Shown here in pieces: positions 29,250 through 41,306 of a stretch of DNA of 64,000 bases (within the stretch, counting starts at the first letter, position 1; every line of letters starts with the position of its first letter). The DNA is from Leifsonia xyli subsp. xyli str. CTCB07 (GTDB taxonomy: Bacteria > Actinomycetota > Actinomycetes > Actinomycetales > Microbacteriaceae), in the NCBI RefSeq assembly GCF_000007665.1, contig NC_006087.1, positions 2,232,001-2,296,000 on the forward strand, written 5' to 3'. The position numbers and the translations under genes are program-made. The notes under the pieces were generated by a model. The model did no database searches. It saw only the letters and a list, made by a program, of their open reading frames with translations, and was not told the origin of the DNA.

Positions 29250-30439
29250 TGCGCGGGACGCTGCCCCGCGCCGGGAACGCGCTGCTGACGCTGGCGGCCG
29301 TCGCGGGTTCGCTGTGCATCGTCGGCGCAGTGACCGCGCTCGTTTTCCCGGTCGGGCTCATCCTGTTCAGCACCGGGTCGATGAGCCCGGCCATTCCGGC
29401 AGGCGCTGTCGCACTGGTGCGGGAGGTCCCCGCCGCGGAGGTCCGGCGCGGGGATATCGTGACCGTCGACCGGGCCGGGCAGCTGCCGATCACCCACCGT
29501 GTCGTGCGAACGGAACCGCTCCCGGGAGGGGTCACCGAGCTTGTGCTGCGCGGGGATGCGAACGCGCAGAACGATCCCGCGCCGTACCGCGTGACGCGCG
29601 TGCGGCTGGTGGTCGCGAGCATGCCGGGCGGGGCGCAGGCGATCGCGTTCGCGTCGAGCCCGGTCTTCCTGGGGATCGCGACCGTGGGGGCGGCGGGACT
29701 CGTTGCGTGGGCGTTCTGGCCGCGGGAGCAGACGGCGGCGGGACGCCCAGCGCGGGGGCGACGACGCGGTTCCCACCGGTCAGGCGCGGCGACGGCCGCC
29801 CTCGTCCTCGTCCTCGCGGGAGCGAGCCTCGCTGCCGCCCTCGACGCCCCCGCGCCGGGCGCCCGGGCCGCGGAGCCCGCACCGACGACCACGATCTCCG
29901 GCCGCTATCTCACCCTCACCTCCGCCGCCGACCCCGCCCGGCTGGCCGCTCTCCGGCCTGGGGCGCCCGTCCGGTGGACCGTCGGCGTCTCCGCGCACCC
30001 TCCGACGCCCGCGACCATCCGCCTCGGGCTGACCGCGACCGGCGCCCTCGCTCCCACACTGGCCGTCTCGGTGATCGCGTGCGACGCACGCTGGACAGGC
30101 GCAGTCTGCCCCGGCACGAGCCAGACTCTCCTGAGCGGCGTCACCGTCTCCGCCCTCCCCTTGGACGCTCCGGGGGCGATCGGCGGGATGCCCTCGGCCG
30201 CACGACGCTGGCTCGCGGTGCAGGTGACACTCGCGTCCGGCGTGGCTGCGGAGGGCTCCACACAGCTCACGGTGTGGGCGTGGGGAGCGGGCGACTCCGC
30301 CTCCACCACGACCCGTCCGAGCGCGCTGCCGGAGACCGGCTCCCGCGTCCCGGCGCTGCCCCTGCTCCTCGCATGCGGCGCGGTCGCCGGCGGGGCTGCG
30401 CTCGCCGGAGCGGCACGGGTGAGGAAGAGGCCATCGTGA
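29249..30439 (+). CDS. SipW-type signal peptidase I fused to an LPETG-anchored exported domain
   Basis: A 396-residue fusion. The N-terminal part is a signal peptidase of the ER/SipW type: a membrane span, STGSMSPAIP with catalytic Ser44, RRGDIVTV, and ITHRVV with His83 where bacterial LepB has Lys. A span follows at about 138-157. Unusually, the protein then continues: a third hydrophobic segment at 179-198 ending ARAAEP, like an internal signal peptide, then an about 150-residue beta-rich domain, LPETG at 360-364, a span and RVRKRPS. So the C-terminal half looks like a wall-anchored protein. ATG overlaps the previous stop and the next GTG overlaps its own stop. The gene is intact. Confidence 0.82.
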   Translation: MRGTLPRAGNALLTLAAVAGSLCIVGAVTALVFPVGLILFSTGSMSPAIPAGAVALVREVPAAEVRRGDIVTVDRAGQLPITHRVVRTEPLPGGVTELVLRGDANAQNDPAPYRVTRVRLVVASMPGGAQAIAFASSPVFLGIATVGAAGLVAWAFWPREQTAAGRPARGRRRGSHRSGAATAALVLVLAGASLAAALDAPAPGARAAEPAPTTTISGRYLTLTSAADPARLAALRPGAPVRWTVGVSAHPPTPATIRLGLTATGALAPTLAVSVIACDARWTGAVCPGTSQTLLSGVTVSALPLDAPGAIGGMPSAARRWLAVQVTLASGVAAEGSTQLTVWAWGAGDSASTTTRPSALPETGSRVPALPLLLACGAVAGGAALAGAARVRKRPS

Positions 30440-30894
30440 AGCCTTTCGCCCTCGTCCTCGCGGCCGCGCTCGTGGTGGCTGTCTCCGGCGTCCCCGCGGC
30501 CCCGGCCGGCGCGAGCTGGTCGCGAAGCAGCTTCACGACGGTCGCCGTCTCCTCCGCCACCATCAACCCCGTCCCGGCCCTGAGCTGCAGCGCCGCGAGC
30601 GGGCCCCTGTCCGGGGGCGTCCCGTTCACCTGGACAGCGCCCGCCTCCGGCGGCAGCGCCCTGGCCCCGCAGAGCTACACGCTCACCTGGTCGGGCGCCG
30701 CGGGCAGCGGTTCCGTCACCGTGCCCGGCACCGACGGAACGGCGAATGGCGCGACACTGACACTGCTCGGCATCGCGACCGTCACCGTCACCGCGAACTT
30801 CTCGGGATGGACCTCCGCGCCCTCGTCGCAGACCCGCACGATCACCACCGCGCTCGGCACGGGCGGAGCCGTCCTGCTGTGGACCTGCGCCTGA
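30436..30894 (+). CDS. Small secreted protein, last gene of the surface operon
   Basis: A 152-residue protein with a Sec signal (FALVLAAALVVAVSGVPAAPAGA) and an aromatic start of the mature part, SWSRSSFTTVAV. The mature region reads like one Ig-like beta-sandwich (PVPALSCSAASGPLSGGVPFTW... SYTLTWSGAAG... VTVTANFSGW). No anchor motif. Its GTG start overlaps the stop of the signal peptidase fusion, so it is translationally coupled and probably a minor component or partner of the same surface structure. The family is not recognised. Confidence 0.72.
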   Translation: MKPFALVLAAALVVAVSGVPAAPAGASWSRSSFTTVAVSSATINPVPALSCSAASGPLSGGVPFTWTAPASGGSALAPQSYTLTWSGAAGSGSVTVPGTDGTANGATLTLLGIATVTVTANFSGWTSAPSSQTRTITTALGTGGAVLLWTCA

Positions 30895-31057
30895 GCCGGA
30901 GCGCCCCGTCAGCCAGGGTTCCCGCTCTCCCCGCCCGCCTCACCCGCCTCGCCCCGTCCTCACCACCCCTTCCACCGCACCGCGCAAACGGGCAGACCGC
31001 GCCGACGGACAGACCGGGCGGACAGGGGGCCGAGCAGGCAGGCCGAGCGCGTGAGTG

Positions 31058-31675
31058 TCAGGACCCCGGGGTGGCGAGCGCGCCGGGCGGGAGGCCCAGC
31101 ATCCCTTCCAGCGCCCGGGCGAGCAGGGCGGTCCGGTCGGTGGTCGCGCCCCAGCGCAGGAAGGCCTGGGCGTTGAGCCCGTCGATCGTGCCGAGCAGGT
31201 GCCACGCGACGGCGCCCGGGTCGCCGGTGCGGAAGACCCCGCGCGCCACGCCCGCCGCGATGACCTCTTCGATCAGGTCCTGCCACGCGTCCATCTGCCC
31301 GCGCACGGCGGCGGCGAGCGCGTCGTTGCGGCGTCCCAGCATCCACGCCTCCACCCACACCGCGGTCACGGCGTCGCGCGTGCCGTCGAGCAGGGTCGCG
31401 ACGAGCGCCGACAGCCGTGCCGCGGGTTCGGGATGCCGGGCCAGGATCGCACGGACCTCCGCGACCTCGGCCGACACCACCTCGGAGAAGGTCGCGGTGA
31501 CCAGCGCCTCCATCGATGGCCAGTAGTGCGCCACCAGGGCCGGGGCGACGCCGGCCCGCGCTGCCACGGCCCGCAGGGTGACCGCGGCGAGCCCGTCCTC
31601 GACGGCGAGTACACCGGCAGCGGCGGACAGGTCGGCGCGGCGCTCGGCCGGAGGCTTGCGGGCTGCTCTTGACAT
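31058..31675 (-). CDS. TetR-family transcriptional repressor
   Basis: A 205-residue regulator. The N-terminal helix-turn-helix covers about residues 13-58 (GVLAVEDGLAAVTLRAVAARAGVAPALVAHYWPSMEALV). The C-terminal domain carries QDLIEEVIAAGVARGVFRTGDPGAVAWHLLGTIDGLNAQAFLRWG, typical of TetR_C regulators in amine and betaine metabolism (BetI-like). It diverges from agmatine deiminase across a 57-base gap holding a perfect inverted repeat, so it probably represses itself and the aguA-amidase operon. The ligand may be agmatine or a polyamine (inference). Confidence 0.85.
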   Translation of the reverse strand: MSRAARKPPAERRADLSAAAGVLAVEDGLAAVTLRAVAARAGVAPALVAHYWPSMEALVTATFSEVVSAEVAEVRAILARHPEPAARLSALVATLLDGTRDAVTAVWVEAWMLGRRNDALAAAVRGQMDAWQDLIEEVIAAGVARGVFRTGDPGAVAWHLLGTIDGLNAQAFLRWGATTDRTALLARALEGMLGLPPGALATPGS

Positions 31676-31698
31676 CGTCCGGCCAGCATAGGACTCTG

Positions 31699-31714
31699 TT
31701 GATCATCCGATCAA
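31699..31714 (+). promoter_or_regulatory. Probable TetR operator
   Basis: TTGATCATCCGATCAA is a perfect inverted repeat with 6-base arms (TTGATC/GATCAA) and a 4-base centre. It is in the divergent gap between the TetR gene and aguA, 18 bases before the aguA ATG. Size and position fit a TetR operator controlling both genes. Confidence 0.65.
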
Positions 31715-31732
31715 TAATGCCCGGAGGTTCCG

Positions 31733-32766
31733 ATGAGCTGGCGCATGCCCGCCGAGACCGCACCGCACGAGCGCACCTGGATAGCTTTTCCGCGCGCCGG
31801 GATCACGCTCGGCGAGAACGCCGCTTCCGCCGAGGAGGCGTACGCCGCCTGGACGGCCGCCGCCCACGCGGTGGCCGAGTTCGAGCCGGTCGCGATGGTG
31901 GTCGACCCCTCCGAGAGCGAGCGCGCGGCCCGAATGCTCGGCTCGCACATCGACCAGGTCGAGGCGCCGCTGGACGAGTTCTGGATGCGCGATGTCGGCC
32001 CCACCTTCGTCGTGGACGACGAACGCCCTGGCGTGCTCGGCGCGGTCGATTGGACCTTCAACGGCTGGGGCGGCCCCGCCTGGTCGCAGTGGCGGGCGTC
32101 CGCGGAGATCGCCCGGTTCGTCGCGGAGCGGATCGGGGCCGAGCTCATCAGCTCCGCGCTGGTGAACGAGGGCGGCGGCATCCACGTCGACGGCGAGGGC
32201 ACAGTGCTGCTGACCGAGACGGTGCAGCTCGACCCGCGCCGCAACCCGTACGCCGGCAAGGCCCGCGTGGAGGCCGAACTCGCCCGGACCATCGGCGCGA
32301 CGCACGCGGTCTGGCTGCCGCGCGGCCTGACCCGCGACTACGGCGAGTTCGGCACGAACGGGCATGTGGACATCGTGACGGCCATCCCCTCGCCTGGTCG
32401 CCTGCTGCTGCACACACAGCGGAACCCCGGGCACCCCGATTTCGCGGTTTCGCGCGAGCTGCGCGCTTTCCTCGCGGGCACGACCGACGCGGCCGGCCGG
32501 CCCTGGGAGATCGTGGAGCTGCCGGCCCCCGAGACCCTCCGCGACGAGGAGGGCTTCGTAGACTGGAGCTATGTCAACCACCTCATGGTCGGCGACGGCA
32601 TCGTGGCCTGCGGTTTCGGCGAGGGGCGCGCCAACGCGGAGGCGGCCGCGATCCTCGAGGCCGCGTATCCGGGCCGGCGGGTGACGATGGTCGACTCGCG
32701 GCCGATCTTCGCGCGGGGCGGCGGCATCCACTGCATCACCCAGCAGCAGCCAGCGGTGGCGGCCTG

Positions 32767-32767
<1 letters not shown>
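31733..32767 (+). CDS. aguA: Agmatine deiminase (peptidylarginine deiminase family)
   Basis: A 344-residue enzyme that hydrolyses agmatine to N-carbamoylputrescine and ammonia. Family motifs are clear: ERTWIAFP at the start, LDEFWMRDVGPTFV (substrate-binding WMRD), NEGGGIHVDGEGTVLLTE, FGTNGHVD with the catalytic His, and IHCITQQQP with the nucleophile Cys at about residue 334. GGAGG is in front of the ATG. It overlaps the start of the amidase gene (TGATG), so the two were made from one message. Under probable TetR control. The gene is intact although the next gene is broken. Confidence 0.9.
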
Positions 32768-36005
<3,238 letters not shown>

Positions 36006-36017
36006 CCGGGCTGCCCC

Positions 36018-36977
36018 TCAGCCCTGCGGCACCCGAATCGTCAGCGCCCCCGGGTCCACCCACACCCGCATTGAGGAGGCCCGGCCGAACAGGTCGCCGT
36101 CGAGTTCGACGTCGTGCGGCTCGCTCAGGCTCAGCACGAACTCGCGTCCCTTGAGGTAGGTGAGCGCCGGCGCCGGCTGGCCGGCGCCGAGCAGGCGCCG
36201 GCCAGCGGTCGTACGGCGCAGCACCCCGTTCTCCCAGAACACCGTGACGACGATCTGCAGCCAGCCGAGAACCCCCTCCGGGCGCAGGAGGACGATGTCG
36301 AGCTCGCCATCGTCCACGGCGGCGTCCGGCAGCAGCAGGATATTCGCCGGCAGCGACCCGCAGTTGCCGATCAGGACGGTGTGGGCGCGCAGCGAGTGGA
36401 TGCGTCCGCCATCGAGCTGGTAGCGGAGGTGCAGTTCGTTCTTGTCGCTCAGCACCATCCCGATGGCCTTCACATAGGCGAGCCACCCGGCCCTCGCCTT
36501 CAGACCGTCATCGGTGTGGACGATCATCTGCGCGTCGATGCCGGCGCCGGCCATCACGAGGAAGGCGCGGTGGCGGGTGCCGTCGCCCTCATCGCGAAGC
36601 TCGGCCATCCCGACGTCGATGGCCCGGTCGGCACCGGTGAACGCCGTCGTCAGCGAGTGCGCGACATCGGCCAGCGTGAGATCGAGGTTGCGGGCGAGGA
36701 GGTTGCCCGTGCCGGAGGGCAGCAGAGCGATCGGGACGCCGGTGTTGCGCAGTTCCTCCGCGACCGTCCGCACCGTGCCGTCGCCGCCAGCCGCGATCAC
36801 GACCTCCACCCCGGCGGTGAGGGCCTCCCGGGTCTGGCCGGCGCCCGGATCGGCGACGGTGGTCTCCAGCCACAGCGTCTCCTCCCAGCCGTGCCGCCGC
36901 TCGGCCGCCGCCAGCGCGGCGCGCAGCGCGTCGAGATCGACTTTGACGGGGTTGACGACGATCGCGGCCCGGCTCAT
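36018..36977 (-). CDS. Diacylglycerol/lipid kinase family protein (YegS/DagK-like)
   Basis: A 319-residue lipid kinase. The nucleotide site is AAGGDGTVRTVAEELRNTGVPIALLPSGTGNLLARNL (GGDGT near residue 60 and SGTGN near 85). The C-terminal beta-domain has FLVMAGAGIDAQM, LIGNCGSLPANILLLPDAAVDDGELDIVLL and DVELDGD, all family marks. Such enzymes phosphorylate diacylglycerol or related lipids at the inner membrane face. The ATG giving MSRAAIVVNP is chosen because the family begins like this; sequence upstream is not protein-like. It converges with argG with 12 bases between the stops. Confidence 0.88.
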   Translation of the reverse strand: MSRAAIVVNPVKVDLDALRAALAAAERRHGWEETLWLETTVADPGAGQTREALTAGVEVVIAAGGDGTVRTVAEELRNTGVPIALLPSGTGNLLARNLDLTLADVAHSLTTAFTGADRAIDVGMAELRDEGDGTRHRAFLVMAGAGIDAQMIVHTDDGLKARAGWLAYVKAIGMVLSDKNELHLRYQLDGGRIHSLRAHTVLIGNCGSLPANILLLPDAAVDDGELDIVLLRPEGVLGWLQIVVTVFWENGVLRRTTAGRRLLGAGQPAPALTYLKGREFVLSLSEPHDVELDGDLFGRASSMRVWVDPGALTIRVPQG

Positions 36978-37667
36978 GCCTGCGACAGTACGCGATTCCG
37001 GACGTTCCTGGCGGAGACACCTGCCGGTCCTCGGCGATCCCGCCCGCATCCGTGACCGGCGGACGCTGCGCGGGGCGTCGCGGCGGCTCCGCCGGCACTC
37101 CCTATGGGGTGTGCCGTACCTGTTCGGTGAGGGTGTTCGCTCTACGGTCGGGTCATGACCGATGCTGCACCCCCGCCGCCTTCCGCGCCCGCCAAAAAGC
37201 ACGCGCCACACGCGCCGCACAACCACGCCGACGCTGGTTCGGCCGCAAGCCACTGTCCTAGGGCAGTTCTCGCGGCAGCTTCTCATAGCATGAGTGTTGT
37301 CCGTTCGAGGAATGCGATCACCACGCCACCGCCGACCGTCGCAGTGACTCTGCTTCCCTGGCTCTCACGCCACCGCACAGCGAACATCGCATCGCTCGCC
37401 GGTCTGGCCGCTGTGAGTGTCCCCGGACTCCTGCCCCTCGGCTGACCGCCTCCGAGGGAAACCACGTCCGCTCTCCAGCCTGACTGCCGCCCCCTGACGG
37501 CCTTCGCCCATCCGTCCGTAGCGGACCGCTGTGTAGTAGAGCACGACGAGAACCAGTCCAGCTGCTTGGGTTCGGTTCAGTAGGCCGCGCCGGGCCCTTC
37601 GTCAAAGGGATTGCCGGAGAGCCGAAACCGTTGTCTCGTGGCCAGAGTCTCGGAAAAGACACCCTTC
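36978..37667. other. Long intergenic stretch with a possible gene remnant
   Basis: About 690 bases. A frame from ATG 37155 starts plausibly (MTDAAPPPPSAPAKKHAPHA, then PHNHADAG) but soon loses protein character; a neighbouring frame reads WFGRKPLS before a stop. This could be the N-terminus of a decayed gene. The rest, to 37660, has no convincing coding, repeat or RNA signal that I can see. Confidence 0.3.
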
Positions 37668-37826
37668 ATGAACATCCTGCTCATCATCATCATCGCCATC
37701 ATCCTGCTGCTCACCGGCGGTTTCGTGCAGTCCCTGAACTTCCTGCTCTGGGTGGGGGTCATCGTGCTCGTGCTCGCGGCCGCCGTGTGGCTCGTGCGGC
37801 TACTGACCGGCAGCCGGCGGGTCTGA
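37668..37826 (+). CDS. Small hydrophobic membrane protein
   Basis: A 52-residue protein, nearly all membrane-spanning: NILLIIIIAIILLLTGGFVQ, then LNFLLWVGVIVLVLAAAVWLVRLL and a basic tail TGSRRV. GGAAAAG lies about ten bases before the ATG. Similar tiny two-span proteins are common in Microbacteriaceae and have no known function. It stands alone between a long spacer and the converging sensor kinase gene. Coding is supported by the hydrophobic pattern, not by homology. Confidence 0.55.
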   Translation: MNILLIIIIAIILLLTGGFVQSLNFLLWVGVIVLVLAAAVWLVRLLTGSRRV

Positions 37827-37853
37827 CGGGCGGCGTCCGGCGGTGCTCGCCGT

Positions 37854-38960
37854 TCAGGGCGAGGTGGGCAGCGTCAGCTCCGCGATCAGGCCGCCGGACG
37901 GATTCGCCGCCAGCCGCAGCGAGCCGTCGTGCGCGTCGGCGATGCTCGCGGCGAGCGCCAGCCCGAGACCGTAGCCGCGACCGGTGGTGCGACCGGACCC
38001 GCGCACGAACGGCTCGACCAGGGACTCCACGATGCCCGGATCGACCGGTGGCCCGGTGTTCGTCACCGTGACCACCGCCCGGTCGGCGAGACGTGTCACG
38101 CGCACGGCCGCTGTGCCTCCGGGCTCGTTGTGGCGGATCGCGTTCTGGATCAGGTTCCCCACGGCCTGCCGCACCAGCACGGGGTCCCCGACAACCTCGA
38201 CGGGGCCGGATTCCCGGTCCGGAGTCTCCACGTTCAGCGAGACCCCGTTACGGTCGGCCTCCGCCGCCTGAGCCGCGCCCTCCGCGACCACGGCGGCCAC
38301 ATCGAACGGCGTGCGGGTGAGGCGGCTCCGGTCGATGTCCGAGAGATCGAGCAAAGCCCCCACCGTGGCGATGTTGGCGCTGTTGACCTCGCGCACCCGC
38401 CCCGCCAGCGCGCGCAGCGACTCCGCATCCGCCTCCGGGTCGGCCATCGTCACATCGATCATCGTCTGGGTGGTCGTGAGCGGCGTGCGCAGCTCGTGGG
38501 AGGCGTTCGCAGCGAATCGCCAATGCACCTCGAAGGAGCGTTCCAGCGCGGCGAGCATGGTGTCGAAGGTGTCGGAGAGATCGCGGATCTCGTCTCGTGG
38601 CCCAGCAAGGGCGACGCGATGGTCGAGCGCGCCCGTCGCCGCTTTGCTGGCCGCCGCGTTGATCGCGGCGAGGGGGCGCAGCATCCGCCCCGCCAGCACC
38701 CAGCCGAGCGCCCCTCCCGCGAGCGCGAGCACGACGAGGGCGCCGAGGGAGACAGCGAGCAGCAGCGTCAGCAGATCGGCGGTGTCGGTGATGACGTACA
38801 GGCTGTCGAACTGCACCTCCATGCCGCTGTCGACGTTGTAGCCGACAACGCCGGGGGAGGTGCCGAAGGCGTATCTCGGCACGAACCGCATGAAAGCCCA
38901 GACGATCCCGATAAGCGCGGCCGGGCGGTCACCCCGGCTCCCCGAAACGGTAGCCGACAC
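37854..38960 (-). CDS. Sensor histidine kinase, possibly damaged at the 5' end
   Basis: The partner of the response regulator at 38929-39594. It has a membrane span (LLTLLLAVSLGALVVLALAGGALGWVLAGRM), a HAMP-like linker, the phospho-acceptor box NASHELRTPLT, and ATP-binding N, G1 and G2 boxes (NLIQNAIRHNEPGG, GRGYGLGLALAASIADAHDG). The N-terminus is odd. The natural overlapping GTG (38932, GTGA with the regulator stop) reads out of frame. In-frame starts are an ATG at 38960 inside the regulator gene or an ATG at 38891 after a stunted first span (AALIGIVWAF). A small deletion with a frameshift in the first span is likely, which would impair sensing. The catalytic part is intact. Confidence 0.75.
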   Translation of the reverse strand: MSATVSGSRGDRPAALIGIVWAFMRFVPRYAFGTSPGVVGYNVDSGMEVQFDSLYVITDTADLLTLLLAVSLGALVVLALAGGALGWVLAGRMLRPLAAINAAASKAATGALDHRVALAGPRDEIRDLSDTFDTMLAALERSFEVHWRFAANASHELRTPLTTTQTMIDVTMADPEADAESLRALAGRVREVNSANIATVGALLDLSDIDRSRLTRTPFDVAAVVAEGAAQAAEADRNGVSLNVETPDRESGPVEVVGDPVLVRQAVGNLIQNAIRHNEPGGTAAVRVTRLADRAVVTVTNTGPPVDPGIVESLVEPFVRGSGRTTGRGYGLGLALAASIADAHDGSLRLAANPSGGLIAELTLPTSP

Positions 38961-39594
38961 CGGTCACGGTGTGGATGATCGGGGGAGCGCCGAGCCGCTT
39001 GCGCAGGTTGGACATCGTCACCCGGATGGTGTTGGTGAACGGGTCGGCGTTCTCGTCCCAGGCTTTCTCGAGCAGGGTCTCTGCGCTCACGACACCGGCC
39101 GCGGCGTTCATGAGCACGTCCAGCACGGCGAACTCTTTGCGGCTGAGCCTCACAAACCGGCCTTCGCGGTAGACCTCGCGACGGAACGGGTCCAGCCGCA
39201 CGCCGCCGGATTCGAGCACCGGCGGCCGGGCCGACGGGTTGCGCCGCTCGAGCGCGCGCAGCCGCATCACCAGTTCGGGGAACTCGAACGGTTTGAGCAG
39301 GTAGTCGTCGGCGCCCCGCTCGAAGCCGCTCGCCTTGTCTCCGAGCGTCCGCGCGGCGGTCAGCATGATGACGCGGACGGTGGGATGGTCGGCCACGATC
39401 CGCGCGCACACCTCGTCGCCGTGGACCACCGGGAGGTCGCGGTCCAGCACGGCGACGTCGTAGTCGTTGACGGTGAGCTGCTCGAGCGCCGAACCGCCGT
39501 CGTGGACCACGTCCGCCGCGATGGTCTCCAGCCTCAGACCGGCCTTGATGGCGTCGGCGAGATACGGCTCGTCTTCGACCACCAGCACACGCAT
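38929..39594 (-). CDS. OmpR-family response regulator
   Basis: A 221-residue two-component regulator. The receiver domain has the acidic pair VVEDEPYLAD, phospho-acceptor Asp51 (VAVLDRDLP), Thr in MLTAA and Lys in DYLLKPFEFPEL. The C-terminal winged helix (LSRKEFAVLDVLMNAAAGVVSAETLLEKAWDENADPFTNTIRVTMSNLRKRLG) is OmpR/PhoB type. GAGAGGAC precedes the ATG. It is coupled to the sensor kinase downstream and diverges from the lipoprotein and MacB-type efflux operon at 39727, its probable target. The gene is intact. Confidence 0.9.
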   Translation of the reverse strand: MRVLVVEDEPYLADAIKAGLRLETIAADVVHDGGSALEQLTVNDYDVAVLDRDLPVVHGDEVCARIVADHPTVRVIMLTAARTLGDKASGFERGADDYLLKPFEFPELVMRLRALERRNPSARPPVLESGGVRLDPFRREVYREGRFVRLSRKEFAVLDVLMNAAAGVVSAETLLEKAWDENADPFTNTIRVTMSNLRKRLGAPPIIHTVTGVGYRFGEPG

Positions 39595-39726
39595 TCGTCG
39601 TCCTCTCGTCTCAGACGCCCATTTCAGCACGGCGGCCATAAAGAAAATGTCAATGCTTCCGTGAACGCAACGGTAACGCGCCTCCCTGTGGACTGGTCCC
39701 CTCACATCCGACCGTAAGGAGACACC

Positions 39727-40203
39727 ATGATCACACGACAGGGAACGAAGAGCTCGATCCTCCTCACCGCCGCGGCCATCGTCTCGGCCGTGGGGCTGCT
39801 CTCCGGCTGCTCGGCGGCCGCGCCGAAGGCGGCGCCGACGAAAGACACGAAGCTCTCCTCCGAGGAGTACATGATCGCCCTGCGGAAGTGCATGAGCGCG
39901 GAGGGCGTCGATCTGAAGTGGAACTCGGACGGGAGCGCGGTCAGCAGCGCGGTCAGCTTCGACGGCTCCACGACGCAGGGGAAGATGGTGGCCGCCATGA
40001 ACGCCTGCCAGAAGAAGCTGGGCACGCCACCGGAGGCAGAGAAGGCGACGGACCCCCAGCAGGCCAAGGATCAGCTGCTCAAGGCGGCCAAGTGCCTGCG
40101 CGAGAACGGGGTGGACTCCACCGTGAGCGATGGCGCCCTCGACCTCAAGGGCAGCGAGCTGCCGGAGGCGGTCGCCAAGACGTGCCTGGGAGTCGGCAAA
40201 TGA
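39727..40203 (+). CDS. Lipoprotein of the efflux operon
   Basis: A 158-residue predicted lipoprotein. The signal peptide ILLTAAAIVSAVGLLSGC ends in a lipobox with Cys about residue 28. The mature part contains two short repeats around paired Cys residues, ALRKCMSAEGVDLKW and AAKCLRENGVDSTV, each followed by another Cys (NACQKK, AKTCLG), so two disulphides are likely. This layout is common in actinobacterial lipoproteins encoded before peptidoglycan-binding adaptor proteins of MacB-type systems. Its stop overlaps the start of the adaptor gene (ATGA). Probably an extracellular sensor or accessory subunit (inference). Confidence 0.8.
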   Translation: MITRQGTKSSILLTAAAIVSAVGLLSGCSAAAPKAAPTKDTKLSSEEYMIALRKCMSAEGVDLKWNSDGSAVSSAVSFDGSTTQGKMVAAMNACQKKLGTPPEAEKATDPQQAKDQLLKAAKCLRENGVDSTVSDGALDLKGSELPEAVAKTCLGVGK

Positions 40204-41306
40204 CCCCGGCGGAGACCGGAACCAAAGCCGGCGACCCGGCCACGAATCCCCGCCGGCGCCGGCGCGGTCTGCTGATCGGCGGGGCGGGCGTCCTGACGGC
40301 CGTCCTCTGCGCGGGCGGCGTGGCCGCGTTCGCCGTCACCGGCGGAGACGGCACCCCCGCGGCGAAGGCGGCGCCCGCTCACACGGCGACGATCAAACGC
40401 GGGACGCTCCAAGGCTCGGTGAAGGCGACCGGGACGCTGTCGTTCGGCGACGGCCGGACGATTGGCTCCGCGACCGGCGGGACCGTGACCGAGCTGCCCG
40501 CTCCCGGTGCGACCGTCGACACCGGCGGCAAACTCTTCGCCGTCGACAACAAGCCGGCCTTCCTGCTGACCGGCGAGATGCCGGCCTTCCGGAGCTTCGA
40601 GTCCGGGATGGCGAACGGCCCCGACATCGCGGCGCTTGAGACCAGCCTCAAAAAGCTGGGCTTCCTCACGCGGGAGCCGGGCAACCGGTTCACCGGGTCG
40701 ACAGCCGCGGCAATCAAGCACTGGCAGAAGGCGACGGGACAGGAGGCGACCGGCGCCATCCCGTTCGGCACGGTCGTGTTCGCCCCCGGGCCGGTGCGGG
40801 TCGGGGAGGCCAAAGCGCACCTCGGCGATCAGATCGGCGCGGGGGGCCCGCTGCTCGCGGTGACGGACACCGTCAAGCGCGTGGATGTCGATGTGAAGCT
40901 CAGCGATCAGGGCGTCGCGGCGGCCGGCGTGCGGGTCGGGATCGAGCTGCCGAACGACCAGACCACGAGCGGCGTTGTCTCCTCTGTCGGCGTTCCCGTC
41001 GAGCGCGACGACAAGAAGACGGTCGTGCCCGTCGTCGTCGCGCTGGACGACCCCGGGGCGACGGGCGCGCTGCAGCGGGCCTCTGTGACCGTCTCGTTCC
41101 CCTCCGAGAAGCGCGAGGGTGTCCTCTCTGTGCCGGTGTCGGCGCTGCTGGCGCTGCAAGGCGACAGGTTCGGCGTGGAGGTCGTCGTCAAGAACGGGCC
41201 GACGAAGCGCGTCCCGGTCAAGACCGGCGCCTTCATCGACGGCCGGGTCGAGATCTCCGGCGACGACATCGCGGACGGCGAGAGAGTCGTGGTGCCGTCG
41301 CTATGA
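40200..41306 (+). CDS. Efflux adaptor subunit (HlyD/MacA-like with peptidoglycan-binding domain)
   Basis: A 368-residue membrane-anchored adaptor. A basic N-terminus (NPRRRRRG) precedes one span ([23 protein letters not shown]). The extracytoplasmic part has a split biotinyl-lipoyl-like region ([32 protein letters not shown]). Between the halves is a peptidoglycan-binding domain ([16 protein letters not shown]... [17 protein letters not shown]). It ends with beta-barrel strands. It should link the MacB-type transporter to the wall. Start and stop overlap the neighbouring genes by four bases, so the operon is translationally coupled. Confidence 0.87.
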   Translation: MTPAETGTKAGDPATNPRRRRRGLLIGGAGVLTAVLCAGGVAAFAVTGGDGTPAAKAAPAHTATIKRGTLQGSVKATGTLSFGDGRTIGSATGGTVTELPAPGATVDTGGKLFAVDNKPAFLLTGEMPAFRSFESGMANGPDIAALETSLKKLGFLTREPGNRFTGSTAAAIKHWQKATGQEATGAIPFGTVVFAPGPVRVGEAKAHLGDQIGAGGPLLAVTDTVKRVDVDVKLSDQGVAAAGVRVGIELPNDQTTSGVVSSVGVPVERDDKKTVVPVVVALDDPGATGALQRASVTVSFPSEKREGVLSVPVSALLALQGDRFGVEVVVKNGPTKRVPVKTGAFIDGRVEISGDDIADGERVVVPSL

